In this document: in pieces, positions 18,526 through 24,642 of the stretch
Position numbering within the stretch: the stretch's first letter is position 1
Layout of the letters: every line of letters begins with the position of its first letter
Assembly: GCA_013152795.1 (NCBI GenBank)
Contig: JAADFS010000010.1
Location: forward strand, 1-24,642
DNA length: 24,642 bases
DNA from: Deferribacteres bacterium
GTDB taxonomy: Bacteria; Nitrospirota; Thermodesulfovibrionia; UBA6902
Reading direction: 5' to 3'
Translations under genes and position numbers: made by a program
Notes under the pieces: generated by a model
The model's database searches: none
Told to the model about the DNA's origin: nothing
What the model saw: only the letters and a program-made list of their open reading frames with translations

Positions 18526-18760
18526 TGTTGCATAAACGGGGCAAGGGAGGCTGCCGTAAAACCTTTATAAAGCGATGGGATTTTAACAGAACAGGGTACA
18601 GGGTGCAGTTGTCAGGGTGCAGAAAGAAACAAGTCCCCCCTCCCATTGGGAGGGGGTTAGGGGGAGGGGGCTGTGCTGTTACTAATGAAGGTATCGCAGA
18701 TAAAGCTTTTCCGGCGGCCTCCCTTGCCCCGCCGGCGATGTTTTATGCCACTGTAAGGTT
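18520..18760 (+). repeat. Structured interspersed repeat, copy 3 (G-rich core)
   Basis: The L tip CCTTGATGTTGCATAAACG starts at 18520 and supplies the CCT and TGA ending the upstream gene. The R tip TTTTATGCCACTGTAAGGTT ends at 18760. The arms GGCAAGGGAGGCTGCCG and, reversed, GGCAAGGGAGGCCGCCG pair with each other although they differ from those of copy 2. The core is that of copy 1. Confidence 0.92.
18636..18670 (+). other. G-quadruplex-prone core of repeat copy 3
   Basis: A CCCCCCTCCC arm is followed by four G-runs (18648-18670) separated by one to three bases. As in copy 1, the G-rich strand is the one that read-through from the upstream gene would transcribe. Confidence 0.6.
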
Positions 18761-18805
18761 TTTTGCAGCTTGGTAAAAGATATGACGAGAAATGGAGGCG
18801 GTGAT

Positions 18806-19021
18806 ATGTTTGAGCGTATTACATTTGATCCAAAAATCATGGCAGGAAAGGCCTGCATAAGAGGAATGAGAATCCCTGTATCCGTAATAGTAAACCAGAT
18901 TGCCCACGGGGCTACGTTTGATGAAATCCTGAGGGACTATCCGGACCTTGAGAGAGAAGACATAGAACAGGCTATAGAATATGCGGCATGGTTAACAAAA
19001 GAAGAGGTACTCGAGGGATAA
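18806..19021 (+). CDS. DUF433 family antitoxin
   Basis: The protein has 71 residues from the ATG at 18806, chosen because GGAGG at 18794-18798 has ideal spacing and the conserved start MFERITFDPKIMAGK begins there; an upstream in-frame ATG at 18770 sits close to repeat copy 3 without a better site. The motif KACIRGMRIPVSVIV, then the GATFDEILRDYPDL turn and the helical IEQAIEYAAW tail are the complete DUF433 fold, a small winged-helix protein. It is encoded 4 bases before a DUF5615 PIN-like protein, the standard pairing in which DUF433 acts as antitoxin and probable autorepressor. Confidence 0.92.
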   Translation: MFERITFDPKIMAGKACIRGMRIPVSVIVNQIAHGATFDEILRDYPDLEREDIEQAIEYAAWLTKEEVLEG

Positions 19022-19025
19022 TCAA

Positions 19026-19406
19026 ATGAAGTTTCTTGCAGATATGGGCGTTGCATGGCGCATTGTCGAATGGTTGCGACAAAATAACCATGATGTTGTG
19101 CATCTGAGGGAGCAAAATCTGATTCGAATGCCAGATGATGAGATTTTCACCAAAGCCGGGCGTGAACAAAGAATAATTCTGACGTTTGATCTTGATTTCG
19201 GGGAGATAGCGGCTGCCTCCGGCAAAAAAATACCAAGTGTTATAACTTTTCGCCTCCGCAATACAAGAACACCTCATGTTATTGCAAGGCTTGCTAAGGT
19301 CTTGGAGGACTCTCATACGGCATTAGAAAAAGGCGCTGTTATTACAGTTGAGGAAAGCCGATACCGGATACGTTCCCTGCCTGTATTTTCAGAGAAAAAG
19401 GAATAG
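19026..19406 (+). CDS. DUF5615 PIN-like toxin
   Basis: The protein has 126 residues, beginning MKFLADMGV, the usual start of this family. Acidic residues expected in a PIN-like nuclease site are D6, D37-D38-E39 and D55/D57 (in ILTFDLDFGEIA). It follows the DUF433 gene after 4 bases, so the two are co-translated. Family knowledge suggests an RNase-type toxin held in check by its partner; the RNA target is not known. The first acidic motif reads LADMGV rather than the common LIDENL, so one usual acidic residue is absent there. The C-terminal tail (RIRSLPVFSEKKE) is slightly long and polar. Confidence 0.9.
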   Translation: MKFLADMGVAWRIVEWLRQNNHDVVHLREQNLIRMPDDEIFTKAGREQRIILTFDLDFGEIAAASGKKIPSVITFRLRNTRTPHVIARLAKVLEDSHTALEKGAVITVEESRYRIRSLPVFSEKKE

Positions 19407-19468
19407 CACTATGAGCTTATCAGAACTATCGAGATTGAACGTCTGTATAAATCAACAAGTGGTTAAAC

Positions 19469-19498
19469 TTAACGATGCCGCTTTAAGATTTATACAAT
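19469..19498 (+). promoter_or_regulatory. Candidate promoter of the DUF362 gene
   Basis: TTAACG (19469-19474), an 18-base spacer and TACAAT (19493-19498) lie 24 bases before the start codon, giving a leader of about 18 bases that contains the GGGGGTG ribosome-binding site. Confidence 0.4.
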
Positions 19499-19522
19499 TA
19501 CAGGCTTGTCATTGGGGGTGCC

Positions 19523-20554
19523 ATGAAGAATAAAAAGAAAGCTGCATTGGTAAGGGGAGACAACAGGAAAGAGAATATCAGAAAGTGCCTCTCCCTGATC
19601 CGTGAAGACCTGGAGCCGCTGAAAAACGCCGGAAACATCCTCATCAAACCCAATCTCGTGGCCCTTAAGCCCGAGTTTGCCAATACCCACGTGGAGGCCA
19701 TAGAAGCCGTCATTGAATTTATAAGGGACATGGCTCCTGATACACCCATAGTGGTGGGTGAAAGCTCTGCGTCCGCCTTTTACAGGGGGCTTCCGACAAC
19801 AAAGGTGTTTGAGGATTATGACTATTACAGACTTGAGAAAAAATACGCCAATGTTTCTCTCACCCACTTTGACGATGACAAAGAATACATAAACATCCCC
19901 ATCCTCTCGGTGGTCGGCGATACACACATGAGGCTCTCCAGGCGTGTAACGGAATTCGACTATAAAATATCGCTCGCCATCCCCAAAACGCACAATTTCG
20001 CCGTTGCCACCTTCGGTATAAAAAACATGGCAGGCCTTGTGCTGAGGCAGGACATGGCAATGATTCACGGCATGAAAGGCGGCATTGAGGTTGACGCGCC
20101 CAAGACCTTTATAGACAGGCTGCCCGCCGGGACAGTGTCAATGGCAAGGAGGGCGCTTCCCAACTGGCTCATCAATTTCCTGTTCAGGCAGTATCCGGCC
20201 TACCGCAAGAGTGTAAAAATGATCCACAGAAATATTGTAGGCTTTGCAAAGAAGGCATGGCCCGACCTCGTTATACTCGACGGCTTTGTCTGCATGGAGG
20301 GCGACGGCCCTGTAGACGGGACCGCCGTTGAAATGAAAGCGGCCATAGCCTCTGCCGACCCTGTCAAGGCTGACGGGATCGGCGCGCGCCTGATCGGATT
20401 CGAGCCGGAAGACATAGGTTATCTGTACTACCTGCAGAACGAAGAAAACATGGGGGAGTATTCCCTGGATAACTTGACTGGGGATGACCTTGACAGCATA
20501 AAAAGAAAATTCAAGCGCCACGGGACATATGACATCCAGAGCCAGTGGAGGTGA
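19523..20554 (+). CDS. DUF362 domain-containing protein
   Basis: The protein has 343 residues, with a good Shine-Dalgarno (GGGGGTG) before the ATG. Family hallmarks are ILIKPNLV at 39-46, the KTHNFAVATFGIKNMAG stretch at about 155-171, DGFVCMEGDGPVDGTAV at about 253-269, and the following ASADPVKADGIGARLIG segment. DUF362 proteins are widespread and their reaction is not established; some members carry ferredoxin-type cysteine clusters, but this one does not. No signal peptide is seen, so it should be cytoplasmic. It lies 116 bases after the toxin gene with its own candidate promoter and ends 3 bases before the L tip of repeat copy 4, so it may be a single-gene unit. Confidence 0.9.
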   Translation: MKNKKKAALVRGDNRKENIRKCLSLIREDLEPLKNAGNILIKPNLVALKPEFANTHVEAIEAVIEFIRDMAPDTPIVVGESSASAFYRGLPTTKVFEDYDYYRLEKKYANVSLTHFDDDKEYINIPILSVVGDTHMRLSRRVTEFDYKISLAIPKTHNFAVATFGIKNMAGLVLRQDMAMIHGMKGGIEVDAPKTFIDRLPAGTVSMARRALPNWLINFLFRQYPAYRKSVKMIHRNIVGFAKKAWPDLVILDGFVCMEGDGPVDGTAVEMKAAIASADPVKADGIGARLIGFEPEDIGYLYYLQNEENMGEYSLDNLTGDDLDSIKRKFKRHGTYDIQSQWR

Positions 20555-20557
20555 ATA

Positions 20558-20795
20558 AACCTTAACGTTGCATACAGCGGCAAGGGAGGCTGCCGTAAAA
20601 CCTTTATAAAGCGATGGGATATTGGAAATAAGTCTTCATTGCAGGAAATAACGGAAAAAAAGGCCGACCTCCGTGTCCGTTTTCTTTTACGGTCACGAAC
20701 AACGGACACGAATCACGGTAATCCGGTATCGCAGATAAAGCTTTTCCGGCAGCCTCCCTTGCCCGCTGGCGATGTTTTTATGCCAGTGTAAAGGT
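20558..20795 (+). repeat. Structured interspersed repeat, copy 4 (type B core with insertion)
   Basis: The L tip AACCTTAACGTTGCATACAG begins 3 bases after the DUF362 stop codon; the R tip TTTTTATGCCAGTGTAAAGG ends near 20794. The arms GGCAAGGGAGGCTGCCG occur at both ends and are exactly complementary over that length. The core starts like copy 2 (TATTGGAAATAAGTC) and then diverges into a different segment with its own 10-bp stem CGTGTCCGTT (20672-20681) / AACGGACACG (20701-20710), probably a replacement or nested insertion. Confidence 0.9.
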
Positions 20796-20823
20796 ATACT
20801 GACACTGACACTTTTTATCACCT

Positions 20824-21489
20824 ATGATGAAACGTATACCCGAGCATGATTTAATGAACGACAGGGCACAGGCCGAGGCATATGCAGCGGCTGATTTCTC
20901 CGAGCCCCATGATGCCTTCGTCTCGCATTTCATGTCGAGATTCCCGGATTTCTCCGGCGGCGAGGTGCTGGACCTGGGATGCGGGACCGCTGATGTCATC
21001 ATACGTTTTGCAAACGCCTTTCCCGGCGCCCGCATAACAGGCGTCGACGGGGCGCAGGCCATGCTGGATATAGGAATGCGCGATGTGCAGAAAGAGGGCC
21101 TCTCGCATCGGATCAAACTCAATCTGTGCCGTCTGCCGGATAATGAACTGCCATCAAAAAAATATGACGCCGTAATATCCAACAGCCTCCTGCACCACCT
21201 CAGTGACCCGTTGATACTGTGGGAGTCGGTCACGGCATGTGCGCGGCAGCATGCGCCGGTCTTTATAATGGACCTGATGCGTCCGGACAGCCCGCAGGAG
21301 GCGGAGAATATGGTTCAGCTCTATGCAGCCGATGCACCGCCTGTGCTGAAAAAAGACTTTTACAATTCCCTGCTGGCTGCATATACTATAGGGGAGATCC
21401 GGCAGCAGTTGAAACGCGCCGCTCTTGAGTATCTGACCGTTGAAGCTGTAAGCGACCGGCATGTGCTGGTATGGGGCAACAAATCATGA
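20824..21489 (+). CDS. Class I SAM-dependent methyltransferase
   Basis: The protein has 221 residues. Motif I is VLDLGCGTA at 48-56, then an acidic loop (ITGVDGAQAML near 77-87) and the post-motif YDAVISNSLLHHLSDP, all typical of the Methyltransf_11/25 type fold that binds S-adenosylmethionine. The substrate cannot be told. No clear Shine-Dalgarno is present; a second ATG follows at 20827 and could be the start. A TATACT at 20795-20800 directly after repeat copy 4 may be the -10, so the repeat could contribute upstream promoter sequence. The stop codon overlaps the ATG of the next gene (ATGA), so the phosphatase is translationally coupled to it, suggesting a common pathway. Confidence 0.9.
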   Translation: MMKRIPEHDLMNDRAQAEAYAAADFSEPHDAFVSHFMSRFPDFSGGEVLDLGCGTADVIIRFANAFPGARITGVDGAQAMLDIGMRDVQKEGLSHRIKLNLCRLPDNELPSKKYDAVISNSLLHHLSDPLILWESVTACARQHAPVFIMDLMRPDSPQEAENMVQLYAADAPPVLKKDFYNSLLAAYTIGEIRQQLKRAALEYLTVEAVSDRHVLVWGNKS

Positions 21490-22298
21490 AAAACACTGAA
21501 GGCAAATTCCTGGGCACCGCATTCAGGGCTGCAATGCTTGCAGGGGATATCATCCTTGAGAATCTCGGCAAGATATCAAAGGATGATATAGACACAAAAC
21601 AGGCATCTGATTTTGTCACATATGTCGACAGGGAATCGGAGCGTACCATCCTGTCGGTGATCCGCAAGGAATTCCCGGGGCACCGTTTCCTTGCGGAGGA
21701 ATCCGTCAAGGATGCGGCTGCAGGGGAGTACAGATGGATAATAGACCCTCTTGACGGCACCACGAATTTTATTCACGGTTATCCCGCCTTTGCCGTCTCA
21801 ATAGCGCTTGAATTCAGTGGAGAGATAATCATGGGGCTTGTTTTTGACCCTTTGAGAAAAGAGGTCTTTACAGCGGAAAAAGGCGCCGGCGCATTCCTCA
21901 ACGGCCGGCCCGTCAGGGTGTCCGCGGTCAGTGAACTGAAACACGGACTGATTGCAACGGGTTTCCCTTTCCGCAAAAAAGAGATGATAGAGGAGTACCT
22001 CAGGCTCTTCAGGAACATCTTTCACAGGGTCAGCGACATCAGGAGGGCGGGTTCCGCGGCACTTGACCTCGCCCATCTTGCCTGCGGCAGATGCGACGGT
22101 TTCTTTGAAATAGGGCTGAGCCCGTGGGACGTGGCAGCGGGGAGTATCCTGATAAAAGAGGCCGGGGGCATTATCACGGATTTCGGCGGGGGCGGTGATT
22201 ACCTCCTGACAGGCAACATAGTCGGCGGAACCCCCGCGGTCCACGGGAAGATACTTGAGGAAGTGCAGGGCGTCTTCAGAGGGGTGATGGATAAGTGA
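21486..22298 (+). CDS. Inositol monophosphatase family protein
   Basis: The protein has 270 residues from the ATG at 21486, preferred to the in-frame ATG at 21471 because of the ATGA overlap with the methyltransferase stop. Metal-binding residues are in place: E71-E72 (FLAEES), D87 and D90 in IIDPLDGTTNF, and the LSPWDVAAGSILIKEAGG segment near the C-terminus. The family hydrolyses inositol-1-phosphate or related sugar phosphates with Mg2+ and includes SuhB, so it could act in inositol or polysaccharide precursor metabolism. It is complete, with no anomalies. Fifty-one bases follow before the MntA gene; they contain a short CCCG/CGGG hairpin that is too weak to call a terminator. Confidence 0.94.
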   Translation: MKNTEGKFLGTAFRAAMLAGDIILENLGKISKDDIDTKQASDFVTYVDRESERTILSVIRKEFPGHRFLAEESVKDAAAGEYRWIIDPLDGTTNFIHGYPAFAVSIALEFSGEIIMGLVFDPLRKEVFTAEKGAGAFLNGRPVRVSAVSELKHGLIATGFPFRKKEMIEEYLRLFRNIFHRVSDIRRAGSAALDLAHLACGRCDGFFEIGLSPWDVAAGSILIKEAGGIITDFGGGGDYLLTGNIVGGTPAVHGKILEEVQGVFRGVMDK

Positions 22299-22333
22299 CC
22301 CGGCCAGCGGGTGATAGATTTTGCCGGATGATT

Positions 22334-22342
22334 TGATATAAT
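22334..22342 (+). promoter_or_regulatory. Extended -10 promoter, MntA/HepT module
   Basis: TGATATAAT is an extended -10 element (TGN joined to TATAAT, 22337-22342). Only 7 bases separate it from the GTG start, and no Shine-Dalgarno is present, so the transcript should begin at or one base before the start codon. No good -35 is seen, as is common for extended -10 promoters. Confidence 0.5.
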
Positions 22343-22349
22343 TGTAACT

Positions 22350-22802
22350 GTGAAACGGATTGAAGAAATCTGCAAAAAGTACAATATAGCACTCTGCTAT
22401 CTTTTCGGCTCACAGAAAGAAACAGGCATGGCTGTTTTGAATGGCAAAAAGACCGAAGGGTTCGATGCTGAATCCGATGTTGATTTTGGAGTACTGTTTA
22501 CTGCAATCCCTGAAAATCCTCTTGAAACCTATGCGTTGCTGAGTCTTGACCTTCAGGAACTCGTATCTCCGCTGAGGGCGGACCTGCTTTTTCTGCATGA
22601 AGTCGACCATCTGATACAGCTTGAGGTAATAAAAGGTATTAACATCTATTCGTCAGACGAAGACATCCGGGAAAGATATGAAGAAAAGGTGATGATGATG
22701 GCTTCGGATGAACTGGAGATATTCAAACTTAATGAAAAGGATTTTTTCGAGGCAATCAAAGATGGTTATTTCGAATTTGAATATAAAACTGATAGAAGAT
22801 AG
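22350..22802 (+). CDS. mntA: MntA-type nucleotidyltransferase antitoxin
   Basis: The protein has 150 residues, with a GTG start (no ATG start fits, and the extended -10 lies 7 bases upstream). It belongs to the minimal nucleotidyltransferase fold: G20-S21 in LFGSQKE, D43-V-D45 in SDVDFGVL and D78 in RADLLFL form the catalytic set. In characterised systems this antitoxin adds AMP to a tyrosine of its HEPN partner and thereby silences it. The stretch between GS and DxD is 21 residues, about 11 longer than the usual 10, through a loop rich in Gly and Lys. The last 41 bases overlap the HepT gene. Function by homology is secure; its activity with the longer loop is untested. Confidence 0.88.
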   Translation: MKRIEEICKKYNIALCYLFGSQKETGMAVLNGKKTEGFDAESDVDFGVLFTAIPENPLETYALLSLDLQELVSPLRADLLFLHEVDHLIQLEVIKGINIYSSDEDIRERYEEKVMMMASDELEIFKLNEKDFFEAIKDGYFEFEYKTDRR

Positions 22803-23202
22803 ACTTGGTTTTATCAATAAGGCATATCTCAAGTTAAAAAAAATCTCCAGGTTTTCAGAAGAAGATTTTCTTAAAGACGATACACCCGCGGTTGCGGAAA
22901 GTTATCTCAGGCGTTCACTGGAAGCAATCTTTGATATAGGAAGACATATTATTGCCAAGACCGCGGGCAAAGGCATTGTTGAATACAAGGAAATAGTCAA
23001 TGCGCTGGCACTCAATAACATAATTACAACAGAGCTTGCCGAAAGACTAAAACTAATGGCAGGTTACAGGAACAGGCTCGTCCATTTCTATCAGGAGGTC
23101 AGTGAGAGGGAACTCTATCTGATTTTGAATAATAATCTTGCAGACATCGAAAACTATATAAAAGAGATTACGGAATTTATCGAACATTACAGAAGGAAAT
23201 AA
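22762..23202 (+). CDS. hepT: HepT-type HEPN RNase toxin
   Basis: The protein has 146 residues from the ATG at 22762, chosen because GAGG at 22749-22752 has correct spacing and the family starts in this region; an ATG at 22708 would extend it but lacks such a site. The HEPN signature RX4HXY is complete: R103, H108 and Y110 in YRNRLVHFYQEV. R and H form the RNase site; the tyrosine is the residue AMPylated by MntA in known pairs. It is helical throughout, as expected. It overlaps mntA by 41 bases, and its stop is only 2 bases before the oxidoreductase ATG, so the three genes may share a transcript. Confidence 0.92.
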   Translation: MVISNLNIKLIEDRLGFINKAYLKLKKISRFSEEDFLKDDTPAVAESYLRRSLEAIFDIGRHIIAKTAGKGIVEYKEIVNALALNNIITTELAERLKLMAGYRNRLVHFYQEVSERELYLILNNNLADIENYIKEITEFIEHYRRK

Positions 23203-23204
23203 CC

Positions 23205-24642
23205 ATGGCATACCCGAATCTCTTCAAAGAAGGCTCTATCGGGAGTTGCAGGCTCCGCAACCGCATTATCATGCCCCTTTATCCCACCAAGTACGTACAG
23301 GACAGCCGCGTGAGTGAGCGGATGATCGCCTTCTACAGGGAGAGGGCCGCAGGCGGCGCGGCCATGATCGTGCTGGATTGCCCCTGCCTGGATTATCCCG
23401 CCCTGTATAAAGGCAAGAACGAACTGCGCATGGATGAACCGTCCTATGTCGAGGGCATACGGCGGCTGCTTGACGCTGTACATGAACAGGGGGCAAAGGC
23501 ATTCATGCACCTGAATTACCCGAAGGAACGTTTTTTCGACAAGCCTGTGGAAGGTGCAAAACAGAAGGGGGACAAATGGGTTCAACCCATGGCGAATCAT
23601 ATGTCCGCTGAGGAGGCTTACGCTGCAATTGACACAATGGCGCGCGGGGCACGCAGGGCAAGGGAAACAGGTTATGACGGCGTTGACATACAGGCAGGCT
23701 ACGGGGACCTGATTCATCAGCTCCTGTCACCGCTGTCCAACAAAAGAACGGATGAGTTCGGCGGCACGGCGGAGAACCGCGCACGGTTTCTGACCACACT
23801 TATTAAAAGGATCAAGCACGAGGCAGGGGAGGATTTTCCCGTGATGGTCAAGCTCGTGTGTGATGAATATATCGCGGGCGGAATAACCATTGACGATTCC
23901 CGCGCAGTCGCTGAAATGGCGGCCCTTGCAGGGGCGGACGCCATTGTGGCCAATGCCGGCAACAAGGCCACCAAATACAGAACCATCCCCCCGCATTCCT
24001 CGGCGCCCGGCCCGCTCGTGCATCTGGCCGCTGAGATCAAAAAGGCCGTGGACATACCGGTGACAGCCATTGCAAAGATCAACACCCCTGAACTGGCCGA
24101 AGAGATCATTGCCGGAGAAAAGGCGGACTTTGTGGCAATGGCCCGCGCCCTCGTCGCAGACCCCTACCTGCCCCTTAAGGCCCGGGAGGGAAGGCGGCAG
24201 GAGATACGGGGATGCATCTGTTGCCTCGAGGACTGCGCCCAGTCGGGCGTCCCCGGCCTCGGGAGAAGCTGCACTGTAAATCCGTTTGCAGGGCAGGAAT
24301 ATATTATGAAGATCAGGCCTGCTGAGAAAAAGAAAAAAGTGACCATTGTCGGTGGAGGGCCTGCGGGCATGCAGGCGGCAATACTGGCGGCAGGCAGGGG
24401 GCACGAGGTTACGCTTTATGAGAGGCGGCAGACCCTCGGGGGCCAGTTCAGACTGGCCAGCCGCGCGCGGTACAAGGAAGAGGTCGCGGAGCTGCTGCGC
24501 TACCTGAAATACATGCTGGACAGGGAGACGGTTAATGTAATAACAGGCACGGAGGCAGGCGTGGATGAGATAACCGCCGGCAACCCGGATGCCGTTATCC
24601 TGTGTACAGGCTCTGTTCCGGCGAGACCGGCGATTGCCGGCG
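23205..24642 (+). CDS. FadH-like NADH:flavin oxidoreductase (FMN, 4Fe-4S, FAD), 3' end beyond window
   Basis: Some 479 codons are open to the window edge; the complete protein should have about 640-680 residues. AAGGA at 23193-23197 precedes the ATG. The N-terminal part is an old-yellow-enzyme TIM barrel for FMN (about 1-330; SNKRTDEFGGTAENR near 175-190). C337, C340, C344 and C356 form Cx2Cx3Cx11C, the 4Fe-4S cluster arrangement of 2,4-dienoyl-CoA reductase and trimethylamine dehydrogenase. A dinucleotide-binding loop VGGGPAGMQAA follows near 382-392, and LYERRQTLGGQF continues the flavin domain. Family members reduce activated C=C bonds or related substrates with NAD(P)H. The usual His-x-x-His of the barrel active site reads QAGY (163-166), and the barrel residues aligned to FadH Tyr166 and His252 appear changed, so the substrate may differ. 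It starts 2 bases after hepT. Confidence 0.92.
   Translation, partial: MAYPNLFKEGSIGSCRLRNRIIMPLYPTKYVQDSRVSERMIAFYRERAAGGAAMIVLDCPCLDYPALYKGKNELRMDEPSYVEGIRRLLDAVHEQGAKAFMHLNYPKERFFDKPVEGAKQKGDKWVQPMANHMSAEEAYAAIDTMARGARRARETGYDGVDIQAGYGDLIHQLLSPLSNKRTDEFGGTAENRARFLTTLIKRIKHEAGEDFPVMVKLVCDEYIAGGITIDDSRAVAEMAALAGADAIVANAGNKATKYRTIPPHSSAPGPLVHLAAEIKKAVDIPVTAIAKINTPELAEEIIAGEKADFVAMARALVADPYLPLKAREGRRQEIRGCICCLEDCAQSGVPGLGRSCTVNPFAGQEYIMKIRPAEKKKKVTIVGGGPAGMQAAILAAGRGHEVTLYERRQTLGGQFRLASRARYKEEVAELLRYLKYMLDRETVNVITGTEAGVDEITAGNPDAVILCTGSVPARPAIAG

Noticed and set aside
19411..19533. A 40-codon frame right after the toxin gene (MSLSELSRLNV...), overlapping the DUF362 start.
   Set aside because: No Shine-Dalgarno, no recognisable family, and it runs through the candidate promoter and ribosome-binding site of DUF362.
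11549..20795. The repeats could be integron attC recombination sites following gene cassettes.
   Set aside because: They sit at gene 3' ends and are imperfect palindromes, but the conserved RYYYAAC/GTTRRRY core sites are not present at consistent places, the elements are longer than usual, and the genes are in both orientations, with one copy in a divergent promoter region.
11549..20795. A CRISPR array or tRNA gene.
   Set aside because: The repeats are too long, too far apart and associated with gene ends, and no cloverleaf-like sequence was found in the gaps.
22299..22330. A terminator after the inositol monophosphatase gene.
   Set aside because: The CCCG/CGGG stem is only 4 bp and is not followed directly by a T-run.

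Overview
The window looks like a chromosomal segment of a Gram-negative bacterium. A PEP-CTERM sorting tail implies an exosortase and an outer envelope, and the proteins are of the kind seen in environmental lineages (a giant dockerin protein with MopE-like calcium motifs, a MalT/BTAD regulator, abundant toxin-antitoxin modules). Frequent AGG (Arg) and ATA (Ile) codons at moderate GC would suit Nitrospirota or Desulfobacterota, but this is inference; no rRNA or marker gene is present.

Layout. Positions 1-9225 (minus) hold one giant secreted surface protein, broken by an apparent frameshift near 765-808, so its C-terminal part (PKD domain, running off the window at base 1) lies in another frame. 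Forty bases upstream of it, in the same operon, is a PEP-CTERM protein with a cohesin-like domain (9266-9856, minus). Next come a DUF4143-type ATPase (10126-11352, minus) with a near-leaderless promoter and a decayed helicase fragment. The central part has a 1064-aa STAND/TPR/BTAD regulator (11785-14979, minus), divergent from a 1077-aa fused GHMP-type kinase/UDPGP-type nucleotidylyltransferase (15292-18525, plus). After these, all on the plus strand, are a DUF433/DUF5615 toxin-antitoxin pair, a DUF362 protein, a methyltransferase-inositol monophosphatase pair with an ATGA overlap, a MntA/HepT toxin-antitoxin pair, and a FadH-like flavin/iron-sulfur oxidoreductase that runs off the right edge.

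The most unusual signal is not a gene. Every boundary between transcription units from 11.5 to 20.8 kb is filled by a copy of one roughly 210-243 bp repeat (11549-11791, 15054-15262, 18520-18760, 20558-20795). It has imperfect terminal inverted repeats (ACCTTA...TGCATAAA at one end, TTTATGC...TGTAAGGT at the other), long inner inverted arms that stay paired within copies although they differ between copies, and two interchangeable cores: a G-rich core in copies 1 and 3 and a different core in copies 2 and 4. In three copies the same end (called L here) abuts the 3' end of a gene, and in two cases the L tip itself provides the last codon (CCT, Pro) and the stop codon. Extra L tips lie next to copy 2. 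This looks like an undescribed non-autonomous, structured, MITE/ERIC-like family.

How the genes work together is only partly visible. The cohesin-like PEP-CTERM protein and the dockerin-bearing giant could form a surface complex. The two toxin-antitoxin modules and the ATPase are typical accessory genes. The kinase/nucleotidylyltransferase fusion and the phosphatase suggest sugar-nucleotide or inositol metabolism.
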